From positions 1 to 7,433 of the forward strand of contig DMRT01000332.1 of NCBI GenBank assembly GCA_003455235.1: DNA of 7,433 nucleotides, given 5' to 3'. The translations under genes were made by a program, and so were the position numbers. Below, in pieces: positions 1 through 5,984 of the stretch. This DNA comes from Chitinophagaceae bacterium. Lineage in GTDB: Bacteria > Bacteroidota > Bacteroidia > Chitinophagales > Chitinophagaceae. Position 1 is the stretch's first letter. The number at the start of each line of letters is the position of its first letter. A model generated the notes under the pieces. That model ran no database searches and was not told where the DNA came from. It saw only the letters and a list, made by a program, of their open reading frames with translations.

Positions 1-236
1 GTAGCCAGCGAGGGATCATCATACCGGATGCATTCATAAAATGCAACGGTGGGGTAAACATATACCCGGCTCGCTACAATGGGTGTGAAGAGATCGGTCA
101 TCACCGTGTTCACCAGCAAGGTATTAAGGTCATGAAGGGTTTGTTCTTTACTTTGAGCGCTGGTTTCCGTAACAGAGAAGGCAAGCAGCGAAATGGAAAC
201 AAAGTACCATTTTCTTACAGGCAGCAGTATATTCAT
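1..236 (-). CDS. Secreted PAP2 / vanadium-dependent haloperoxidase-like protein, N-terminus only
   Basis: The start codon is at 236-234 and the frame stays open for 78 codons to the left edge, so only the N-terminus is visible. Residues 1-27 form a Sec signal peptide: a basic patch (R8, K9), a hydrophobic core (about 11-22) and a likely cut after TSA, just before Gln28. The mature part then reads LVNTVMTDLFTPIVASRVYV followed by YPTVAFYEC. This resembles the N-terminal helix of Bacteroidota PAP2-superfamily proteins annotated as vanadium-dependent haloperoxidases, where a DxFxPxxASRxYxYxxxAxYE pattern is typical. The catalytic vanadate/phosphate-binding motifs of that superfamily lie further C-terminal, outside the window, so haloperoxidase versus phosphatase activity cannot be judged. 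It probably acts in the periplasm or outside the cell. It has no Shine-Dalgarno sequence but does have a Bacteroidota -7 box 24 bp upstream. The family call rests on remembered family patterns and not on a search. Confidence 0.68.
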   Translation of the reverse strand, partial: MNILLPVRKWYFVSISLLAFSVTETSAQSKEQTLHDLNTLLVNTVMTDLFTPIVASRVYVYPTVAFYECIRYDDPSLA

Positions 237-260
237 GATAACCGGTATTGGTAGACATTT

Positions 261-268
261 CAAATTTA
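261..268 (-). promoter_or_regulatory. Bacteroidota-type -7 promoter box for the PAP2/haloperoxidase-like gene
   Basis: On the minus strand this reads TAAATTTG, a full match to the TAnnTTTG -7 element of the Bacteroidota primary sigma factor. It ends 24 bp before the ATG at 236, which predicts a 5' leader of roughly 18 nt. I do not see a clear -33 TTTG at the usual distance, so this is a half-supported promoter. Confidence 0.4.
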
Positions 269-343
269 ATTTTTTTTCCTGTCTTATCCCGGATTAATCG
301 CCTGCCGGCCTGCTATTCATTAAAACAGGCAGCCATGTGTGGC

Positions 344-661
344 TTAGGCGGAAAGTGCAGCTTCTTCTTTCTTCAGTTGCCTGTCGAACACAAAAGTGCC
401 CAGGGGAATGATGGCAGCGGCAAAGGCTTTGGCAAACCAACCCAGTCCCTTTTTAAAATCTCCCATTACTTCAAAAGCGAACCAGAGAAAACCAACGAAC
501 AGGATACCGTGTATCCATCCGCATACTTTAACCGCTTCTGGAAAATGGAAAAAATATTTCAGGGGCATGGCAACCAGCAGCAGCACCAGGAAGGAAATAC
601 CATCCGCAATGCCGGCCATGCGGAAGCGGTGCAGTAGTTTTCTGGAAGATTCTTTATTCAT
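344..661 (-). CDS. DUF3817 family small integral membrane protein
   Basis: This 105-residue protein has three hydrophobic segments at about 15-33, 44-64 and 77-92. The central signature includes LLLVAMPLKYFF (about 27-38), then GWIHGILFV (48-56), which is the hallmark of DUF3817 membrane proteins. The N-terminus is basic (KESSRKLLHRFR) and the C-terminus is charged (RQLKKEEAALSA), as in relatives. The length matches the family, which is usually around 100 residues. The function is unknown. The gene begins 14 bp after the mqnC stop on the same strand with no promoter-like box in the gap, so it is probably co-transcribed with mqnC. This could mean a membrane or quinone-related role, but that is only inferred from position. 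A 107-bp gap with no convincing terminator follows, before the next minus-strand gene. Confidence 0.85.
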   Translation of the reverse strand: MNKESSRKLLHRFRMAGIADGISFLVLLLVAMPLKYFFHFPEAVKVCGWIHGILFVGFLWFAFEVMGDFKKGLGWFAKAFAAAIIPLGTFVFDRQLKKEEAALSA

Positions 662-675
662 GGGTTCATGGGTAT

Positions 676-1800
676 TTAATAATTAACCACCTGTTCAATG
701 ATGGTGGCAGGAATTTCTCTCCATTCATATTGCTGGTTACGCAGCTGCGGTTCAAAACCGGCATCCCGTATCGACTGCTGAATGGTTTTATAGGTAAACC
801 GGTGCGGTGCCCCGGCAGCACTTACCACATTTTCTTCAATCATGATGCTTCCGAAATCGTTGGCGCCCCCGTTTAGGCAGATCTGTGCCACCTGTTTACC
901 CACGGTAAGCCAGCTGGCCTGTATGTTGATGATGTTGGGAAGCATGATGCGGCTGATGGCGATGGTGCGGATGTACTCTTCGGCGGTGGTGAGGTTGTGC
1001 ACGCCCCGTATTTTGGCCAGCAGGGTATCCACATCCTGGAAGGTCCAGGGGATGAATGCCAGGAACCCTTTGGCTGTTGCCGGTTTACGGCTCTGCACTT
1101 CCCGCAGTTTAACGAGGTGTTCAAAGCGTTCACGAACGGTTTCCACATGACCAAACATCATGGTGGCCGAGGTGGTGATGTGGAGCTTGTGGGCCTCGTG
1201 CATGATATCGAGCCATTCCTGTGCCCCGCATTTTCCTTTGCTGATAAGCCGGCGTACCCGGTCATTGAGGATCTCAGCACCGGCGCCCGGCAGGCTGTCC
1301 ATACCTGCCGCTTTCAGTGCCGTGAGTACTTCTTTATGTGTGCTCTTCTCCAGCTTGGTGATGTGCGCCACTTCCGGCGGACCAAGTGTATGCAGTTTTA
1401 TATTTGGGTAGAGAGATTTTAACTCCTTAAAAAGAGTCACGTAAAAATCAAGGCCAAGGTCAGGGTGATGCCCGCCCTGCAGCAAAAGCTGGTCGCCGCC
1501 GTAACGGATCGTTTCATCAATCTTCTTTTTATAGGTCTCAATATCGGTGATGTATGCTTCGGCATGCCCGGGGATGCGGTAAAAGTTACAGAACTTACAA
1601 TTGGCAATACATACGTTGGTGGTGTTTACGTTGCGGTCGATCTGCCAGGTCACTTTACCATGCGGCACCTGCTTTTTACGAAGTTCATCTGCAACAAACA
1701 TAAGTTCGGTCAACGCAGCGTTTTCAAATAAGAACATGCCTTCATCTTCATCCAGGAACTCGAAGCGGAGTGCTTTCTGGAACAGGTCGTTTGTATTCAT
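676..1800 (-). CDS. mqnC: Cyclic dehypoxanthinyl futalosine synthase (radical SAM, menaquinone biosynthesis)
   Basis: MqnC converts dehypoxanthine futalosine to its cyclic form by radical SAM chemistry in the futalosine pathway to menaquinone, in the cytoplasm. The 374-residue protein has the radical-SAM cluster motif CxxxCxxC at C64, C68 and C71, within CIANCKFCNFYR. Downstream are LLLQGGHHPDLGLDFY (105-120), SLPGAGAEIL (169-178), TSATMMFGHVET (210-221) and IEENVVSAAGA (321-331). These are typical of MqnC, as distinct from the relatives MqnE and CofH/FbiC. I chose the ATG at 1800-1798. The frame stays open to an upstream ATG at 1947, but those 49 extra residues would overlap the divergent protease gene, are absent from the family and would lie upstream of the promoter box at 1824-1831. 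The gene leads a two-gene unit with the DUF3817 gene. Its presence indicates that this organism makes menaquinone by the futalosine rather than the classical Men route. Confidence 0.95.
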   Translation of the reverse strand: MNTNDLFQKALRFEFLDEDEGMFLFENAALTELMFVADELRKKQVPHGKVTWQIDRNVNTTNVCIANCKFCNFYRIPGHAEAYITDIETYKKKIDETIRYGGDQLLLQGGHHPDLGLDFYVTLFKELKSLYPNIKLHTLGPPEVAHITKLEKSTHKEVLTALKAAGMDSLPGAGAEILNDRVRRLISKGKCGAQEWLDIMHEAHKLHITTSATMMFGHVETVRERFEHLVKLREVQSRKPATAKGFLAFIPWTFQDVDTLLAKIRGVHNLTTAEEYIRTIAISRIMLPNIINIQASWLTVGKQVAQICLNGGANDFGSIMIEENVVSAAGAPHRFTYKTIQQSIRDAGFEPQLRNQQYEWREIPATIIEQVVNY

Positions 1801-1823
1801 ATCTCCGGTTGTGTAATAATCAG

Positions 1824-1831
1824 CAAAAGTA
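1824..1831 (-). promoter_or_regulatory. -7 promoter box for mqnC
   Basis: The minus strand reads TACTTTTG, a full match to TAnnTTTG, ending 23 bp before the mqnC ATG at 1800. That gives a predicted 5' leader of about 17 nt. A weak -33 candidate (TTTTCG, minus strand of 1852-1857) lies 20 bp further upstream. The spacing to the ATG matches that of the other boxes in this window (23-25 bp) and supports the start at 1800 over the longer frame. Confidence 0.55.
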
Positions 1832-1845
1832 CATCCAATAGGTTG

Positions 1846-1853
1846 TAAATTCG
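1846..1853 (+). promoter_or_regulatory. Possible -7 box for the aspartyl-protease gene
   Basis: TAAATTCG matches TAnnTTTG except at one position and ends 9 bp before the ATG at 1863, so the leader would be only a few nucleotides. It sits back to back with the mqnC promoter inside a 62-bp divergent intergenic region, and it overlaps the weak -33 candidate of mqnC. No good -33 TTTG is seen for this strand. Confidence 0.3.
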
Positions 1854-1862
1854 AAAAGCTGT

Positions 1863-3053
1863 ATGAGAAAGCTTTGCTATATTGTTTTAACCTTCCTGCT
1901 GCTCCCCGGGGCAAGGGCCCAGGAACTGCTCCCGCAGCCCGAATCAAAATTCATCACCCGGTTTCCTTTCCGGCAGTTCAGCGGTGGTGTGATGGTGATA
2001 CAGGCTAAGTTCGGCGACATTCCCGACAGCCTCAATTTTATACTGGATACAGGCAGCGGCGGCATTTCGCTCGACTCGGCCACCTGTGATTATTATAACA
2101 TTTCCTCCCGGGCAAGCGATACGCTGATCACCGGTATTGGCGGCGTGCGGAAAGTATCCTTTGTGTTTGACCGCTCCCTGCTGTTGCCCGGCTTAAAGGT
2201 GGACCACCTTAATTTTCATATAAACGATTACGAAGTACTGAGCAGTGTGTATGGCGAAAAAGTGGATGGCATTATCGGCTATAGCTTTTTCAGCCGGTAC
2301 GTGGTGAAGATCAATTTCGACAGCAGCCAGATTGAAGTATATACTCCCGGCAAAGTGAAATATCCCCGGGAAGGTACATTGCTTCACCCGGCCTTCACCA
2401 ACCTGCCCATTCAATGGCTCAATGTAAAAGACAAACGGAATATGGGATTCAACTTTTACTTTGATACCGGCGCCGGCCTTTGCCTTTTGCTGAGCGAAGA
2501 CTTTGCCAAAGACAGCGGCATCCTGCTGTCCAAACGGAAGCCGGTGATTACACAGGCCGAAGGATTGGGCGGCAAGCTCCAGATGCGGCTTACGGTGATC
2601 CGGGAGCTGAAGATTGGTCCCTACCGGTTCCGGCATGTGCCCACCTACCTGTACAAAGACAATTACAATGTAACTTCTTACCCGTTCACGGGCGGACTGC
2701 TGGGCAACGACCTGCTGCGCCGCTTCAACATCACCCTCAATTATCCCAACCGGGAGATACATCTTTCGCCCAACAGCCATTTTGATGAAAGCTTTGACTA
2801 CGCTTATACCGGGCTGGGCATCTACTATGTGGGCGGGAAGATAGTGGTGGAAGATGTGATCAAGGGTTCCCCGGCGGATAAAGCGCATTTTATGGTGAAC
2901 GACGAAGTGATTGCCGTGGACCGCAACTTCTCCCAAAATATGCAGGTATATAAAGCCATCCTTCAGCGCCCCAATGAAAGCATCCGGGTTTTAATAAAAA
3001 GAGAAGGCACCGGGTTGAAAGAATTAATTCTTAACACGGTGCACATCCGTTAA
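1863..3053 (+). CDS. Secreted two-lobed aspartyl (retropepsin-like) protease with C-terminal PDZ domain
   Basis: This 396-residue protein starts with a Sec signal peptide (1-19; core CYIVLTFLLLPG, cut after ARA before Gln20). Two aspartyl-protease half-sites follow. Lobe one has F-I-L-D-T-G-S-G (59-66) and the paired hydrophobic-hydrophobic-Gly motif DGIIGY (135-140). Lobe two has Y-F-D-T-G-A-G (199-205) with GGLLGNDLL (277-285). The candidate catalytic aspartates are D62 and D201. Residues about 318-392 look like a PDZ domain: a GLGIYY carboxylate-binding loop, GSPADKAHFMVNDEVIAVD, and a closing strand near 374-379. The whole resembles the 'aspartyl protease family / PDZ' proteins common in Bacteroidota, likely periplasmic or on the cell surface. 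The substrate is unknown. The gene ends in two tandem in-frame stops (TAA TGA) and is 37 bp upstream of the M16 pair, which has its own promoter-like box. It could instead be a non-enzymatic peptide-binding protein. Confidence 0.85.
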   Translation: MRKLCYIVLTFLLLPGARAQELLPQPESKFITRFPFRQFSGGVMVIQAKFGDIPDSLNFILDTGSGGISLDSATCDYYNISSRASDTLITGIGGVRKVSFVFDRSLLLPGLKVDHLNFHINDYEVLSSVYGEKVDGIIGYSFFSRYVVKINFDSSQIEVYTPGKVKYPREGTLLHPAFTNLPIQWLNVKDKRNMGFNFYFDTGAGLCLLLSEDFAKDSGILLSKRKPVITQAEGLGGKLQMRLTVIRELKIGPYRFRHVPTYLYKDNYNVTSYPFTGGLLGNDLLRRFNITLNYPNREIHLSPNSHFDESFDYAYTGLGIYYVGGKIVVEDVIKGSPADKAHFMVNDEVIAVDRNFSQNMQVYKAILQRPNESIRVLIKREGTGLKELILNTVHIR

Positions 3054-3078
3054 TGACCGGCGTTTATTCTCCCCTCCG

Positions 3079-3086
3079 TACATTTG
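3079..3086 (+). promoter_or_regulatory. -7 promoter box just before the M16 peptidase gene, implying a near-leaderless mRNA
   Basis: TACATTTG fully matches TAnnTTTG and is followed by CAGC and then the ATG at 3091. With the usual distance of a few bases between this box and the start site, transcription would begin at or just before the start codon. No Shine-Dalgarno sequence is present, and no clear -33 TTTG is seen upstream. The box lies in a 37-bp gap and would make the M16 cluster a transcription unit separate from the upstream protease. Confidence 0.5.
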
Positions 3087-3090
3087 CAGC

Positions 3091-4329
3091 ATGATACAAT
3101 TCGACCGGTTCCAGCTGGATAATGGATTAACGGTGCTGGTGCACCAGGACAAAAGCACTCCCATGGCCGTGGTGAATGTGCTGTACGATGTAGGCGCCCG
3201 GGATGAAGACCCACGCAAAACCGGCTTTGCCCACCTGTTTGAACACCTGATGTTTGGCGGAAGCGTGAATATACCGGTGTACGACGAGCCGCTTCAGCTG
3301 GCCGGTGGCGAAAACAATGCCTTTACCACCAACGACCTTACAAACTATTACTGCCAGCTGCCTGCGGAAAATTTAGAAACCGCATTCTGGCTCGAAAGCG
3401 ATCGTATGCTGTCGCTGGCCTTCAGCAAAAAAAGCCTGGAAGTGCAGCGTAAAGTAGTTTGTGAAGAATTCAAAGAGCACTATATAAATAAGCCCTATGG
3501 TGATGTGTGGCACAAAATGAGGGAACTGGCTTATACTACGCATCCTTACCGCTGGATGACGATCGGGAAAGAACTTAAACACATTGAAGACGCCACGCTG
3601 GATGACGTAAAAGCCTTCTTCCATAAACATTATAATCCGGCCAATGCCATACTGGTGGTGGCGGGTAATATTACCACGGAGGAAGTGAAGCGCCTGGCGG
3701 AAAAATGGTTTGGCCCCATTCCTTCCGGTGAAAAATACAACCGGTTGCTTCCGGCCGAACCGAAGCAAACTGCTGCCCGGACTGCGACCGTGAAGGCCGA
3801 TGTGCCGCTGGATGCACTATATAAGTGCTGGCACATTTATCCCCGTACCGATAAACGATATTATACTGCCGACCTGATCACCGAGATACTCAGCGGAGGT
3901 GGTTCATCCCGGCTGTACCAATCGCTGGTGAAGGAAAAGCAGCTGTTCAGCAGCATTGAATGTTACCACCTGGGCAGCACCGATGCGGGGTTACTCACCA
4001 TTGAAGGCAAACTGGTGAAGGGGGTAAAGATGGAAGCCGCTGAAGCCGCTGTTAATGAAGAGCTGGAAAAACTGCAGCAGGAAGGCATCAGCCAGCGGGA
4101 GCTGGATAAGGTGAAGAATAAAACAGAAAGCATGATTGCCTTTGAAGACATGAGCATCACCAACCGGGCTGCCAGCCTGGCCATTTATGAACTGCTGGGT
4201 GATGCAGGCCTCATCAATACCGAGCTCGGCCGCTACCGGGCCGTTACCGCCGGAGAGATACAAAACGAAAGCAAAATAATTTTTGACGAAAGGAATTCCA
4301 ATACGCTGTATTATTATTCCAACAACTGA
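3091..4329 (+). CDS. M16 family zinc metallopeptidase, catalytic subunit
   Basis: This 412-residue protein has two M16 halves in the size range of M16B (PqqL/processing-peptidase-like) enzymes. The inverted zinc motif HxxEH is intact at H48, E51 and H52 (AHLFEHLMFGG). A third glutamate ligand is available about 73 residues later in VCEEF (123-127). The C-terminal half carries the conserved GGGSSRLYQSL segment (269-279), which helps bind the substrate C-terminus in this family. There is no signal peptide or membrane segment: the protein starts directly with the first beta-strand (FDRFQLDNGLTVLVH). It is therefore probably cytoplasmic, unlike many exported Bacteroidota M16 proteins. The stop is 5 bp before the start of a second M16 gene that lacks the zinc motif. 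The likely form is a heterodimer that degrades or trims peptides inside a closed chamber; the substrate is unknown. Confidence 0.93.
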   Translation: MIQFDRFQLDNGLTVLVHQDKSTPMAVVNVLYDVGARDEDPRKTGFAHLFEHLMFGGSVNIPVYDEPLQLAGGENNAFTTNDLTNYYCQLPAENLETAFWLESDRMLSLAFSKKSLEVQRKVVCEEFKEHYINKPYGDVWHKMRELAYTTHPYRWMTIGKELKHIEDATLDDVKAFFHKHYNPANAILVVAGNITTEEVKRLAEKWFGPIPSGEKYNRLLPAEPKQTAARTATVKADVPLDALYKCWHIYPRTDKRYYTADLITEILSGGGSSRLYQSLVKEKQLFSSIECYHLGSTDAGLLTIEGKLVKGVKMEAAEAAVNEELEKLQQEGISQRELDKVKNKTESMIAFEDMSITNRAASLAIYELLGDAGLINTELGRYRAVTAGEIQNESKIIFDERNSNTLYYYSNN

Positions 4330-4334
4330 TTGAA

Positions 4335-5612
4335 ATGAACCGAACCAAGGCGCCGCATATCAAAGATGCGGTTGAATTTGACCTGCAGCTGAAACCATAC
4401 GAACATTTCACGCTCGATAATGGCGTTCCGGTATATGCCGTTAACGCAGGTGCACAGGAAGTACTGCAGCTGGAGCTGGTGTTTTATGCCGGCAACTGGT
4501 TTGAGGAGCAGCGCTCCGTTGCCTCTGCCACCAACTATTTGCTGAAGAACGGCACCGTCAATAAAACGGCTTTCCAGCTCAATGAAGAATTTGAATATTA
4601 TGGCGCTTACTGCAACCGGGCCTGTTACAACGAAACGGCCGTGGTTTCCCTTTCCCTGCTGAACAAACACCTGCCGTCACTGCTCCCCACTATCCGGGAC
4701 ATGATTACGGATTCTGTTTTCAGTGAAGCCGAGCTGGACATCTATAAACAAAACAGCAAACAACGGTTATCGGTAAACCTGAAGAAAAGTGATTTTGTGG
4801 CCGCCCGTTTATCAGACGCTTATTTATATGGCGAAGAACATCCGTATGGAAAATACACCAATGCGGCCGATATTGATGCACTGAACAGTGACCGGCTGAA
4901 GGATTATTTTAAACAACATTACCTCTATGGCCGTTGTGTGATATTTGTAAGCGGAAAGCTGCCTGCCGACCTGCAGCAACAGCTGAATCAAACCTTTGGT
5001 GATCTCAGCCTTCAGCCATTCAACCGGCAAGTTCCGCCGATTGATGCAAGCCCGGCCGACCAAAAAAAATACCGCATACAGAACGATCCCAACGGTGTGC
5101 AGGGCGCCATCCGCCTTGCCCGGCCCTTCCCCAACCGGCATCATCCCGATTTTATGAAAGTGATGGTGCTTAATACGCTGTTCGGCGGTTTCTTCGGCAG
5201 CCGGCTCATGGCCAATATCCGGGAAGACAAAGGGTATACCTACGGCATTCACAGTTATGTTCAGAATCACCTGCAGCAATCGGCCTGGGTAATCAGCACC
5301 GACGCCGGCAAAGATGTTTGCGAAGCAACGGTGGAAGAAGTGTATAAGGAAATGAAGCGGTTGCGTGAAGAGGATATTGATGATGAAGAACTGCTGCTGG
5401 TACGTAACTACCTCATCGGCACCATACTCGGCGACCTCGATGGGCCCTTTCACATCATGAGCCGCTGGAAGAATTTAATACTGAACGGCCTCAACGAGTC
5501 TTATTTTTATGATTCGGTGAAAACGATCAAAACCATCCCGGCTGCTGAACTGAAAGCGTTGGCAAATAAATACCTGGTGCCGGAAGATTTTTACGAATTA
5601 GTTGTAATTTAA
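4335..5612 (+). CDS. M16 family non-catalytic partner subunit
   Basis: This 425-residue protein has the M16 fold pattern (HFTLDNGVPVYAVNAG near the start, GGFFGSRLMANIREDKGYTYG across 284-304) but no zinc site. Aligned to its neighbour, the HxxEH positions become S64, N67 and Y68 (SATNYLLKNG), and no glutamate stands at the third-ligand position (region 138-150). The C-terminal SRL...GYTYG segment is well conserved, as expected for a subunit that supplies substrate-binding residues to the partner's active site. Known parallels are the alpha/beta mitochondrial processing peptidase and the SPH2681/SPH2682 two-subunit enzyme of Sphingomonas. It has no signal peptide, matching the partner. The start at 4335 is 5 bp after the upstream stop, and the next gene begins 3 bp after its own stop, so translational coupling is likely. 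Confidence 0.92.
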   Translation: MNRTKAPHIKDAVEFDLQLKPYEHFTLDNGVPVYAVNAGAQEVLQLELVFYAGNWFEEQRSVASATNYLLKNGTVNKTAFQLNEEFEYYGAYCNRACYNETAVVSLSLLNKHLPSLLPTIRDMITDSVFSEAELDIYKQNSKQRLSVNLKKSDFVAARLSDAYLYGEEHPYGKYTNAADIDALNSDRLKDYFKQHYLYGRCVIFVSGKLPADLQQQLNQTFGDLSLQPFNRQVPPIDASPADQKKYRIQNDPNGVQGAIRLARPFPNRHHPDFMKVMVLNTLFGGFFGSRLMANIREDKGYTYGIHSYVQNHLQQSAWVISTDAGKDVCEATVEEVYKEMKRLREEDIDDEELLLVRNYLIGTILGDLDGPFHIMSRWKNLILNGLNESYFYDSVKTIKTIPAAELKALANKYLVPEDFYELVVI

Positions 5613-5615
5613 GTT

Positions 5616-5981
5616 ATGCAAAAGTGGTTAATTAAAATACTGGTCTGCTCGGTGAATGTGTTCGTGCTGGCATATATACTGCCGGGGGTTGAGATCGTTT
5701 CTTTCTTCACCGCCATTGTTGTGGCAGTTGTTCTTTCATTGCTGGATGCATTTGTAAAACCATTGCTGGTATTGTTTACACTCCCGGCAACAATCCTCAC
5801 GCTGGGACTTTTCCTTTTCGTGATCAATGCCGGCATCATTTTACTGGATGCCTATTTTGTTCACGGCTTTAAGGTCGACAGCTTCTGGCATGCCCTGCTG
5901 TTTGGTGCCCTGCTTTCTTTTTTTAATTCACTGGTTCACCGCCGGGCTTTCCGGGCAGAGGAAGAGAAAGAAACGAGGTAA
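5616..5981 (+). CDS. Phage_holin_4_2 family membrane protein (four transmembrane helices)
   Basis: This 121-residue, very hydrophobic protein has segments at about 4-22, 27-43, 49-76 and 88-106 and a charged tail (HRRAFRAEEEKETR). The motif DAFVKPLLVLFTLPATILTL (44-63) followed by GLFLFVINAGIILL (64-77) is the signature of the phage_holin_4_2 family (also known as DUF360), widespread in bacterial chromosomes and of unknown function. The family name comes from a distant mycobacteriophage relative. No phage genes are nearby, so a lysis role is not supported. The start codon lies 3 bp after the stop of the non-catalytic M16 subunit, so the gene is very likely translated from the same mRNA. A link to the M16 peptidase is possible but is inferred from position only. 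Confidence 0.88.
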   Translation: MQKWLIKILVCSVNVFVLAYILPGVEIVSFFTAIVVAVVLSLLDAFVKPLLVLFTLPATILTLGLFLFVINAGIILLDAYFVHGFKVDSFWHALLFGALLSFFNSLVHRRAFRAEEEKETR

Positions 5982-5984
5982 AGG

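Noticed and set aside
300..334. GC-rich inverted repeat (GCCTG at 308-312 with CAGGC at 326-330) in the gap after the DUF3817 gene
   Set aside because: The stem has only five pairs with a 13-base loop, and no T-run follows on the minus strand, so it is not a convincing terminator.
248..637. Plus-strand open frame opposite the DUF3817 gene
   Set aside because: Low-complexity composition, no domain, and antisense to a three-helix protein with a recognisable signature.
1801..1947. 49-residue N-terminal extension of MqnC
   Set aside because: It is not part of the family, it overlaps the divergent protease gene, and it lies partly upstream of the mqnC promoter box; the ATG at 1800 fits better.
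2193..2936. 247-codon open frame on the minus strand, antisense to the protease gene
   Set aside because: It lies wholly inside a gene with clear domains, has no recognisable motif and no promoter-like box; it is a by-product of the codon usage on the other strand.
4824..5453. 209-codon open frame on the minus strand inside the non-catalytic M16 gene
   Set aside because: It shows no domain signature and is fully covered by a well-supported M16 coding sequence.
5616..5981. Holin-like protein as evidence of a prophage or lysis cassette
   Set aside because: The family is mostly chromosomal and there is no endolysin, phage structural gene, integrase or attachment site in the window.
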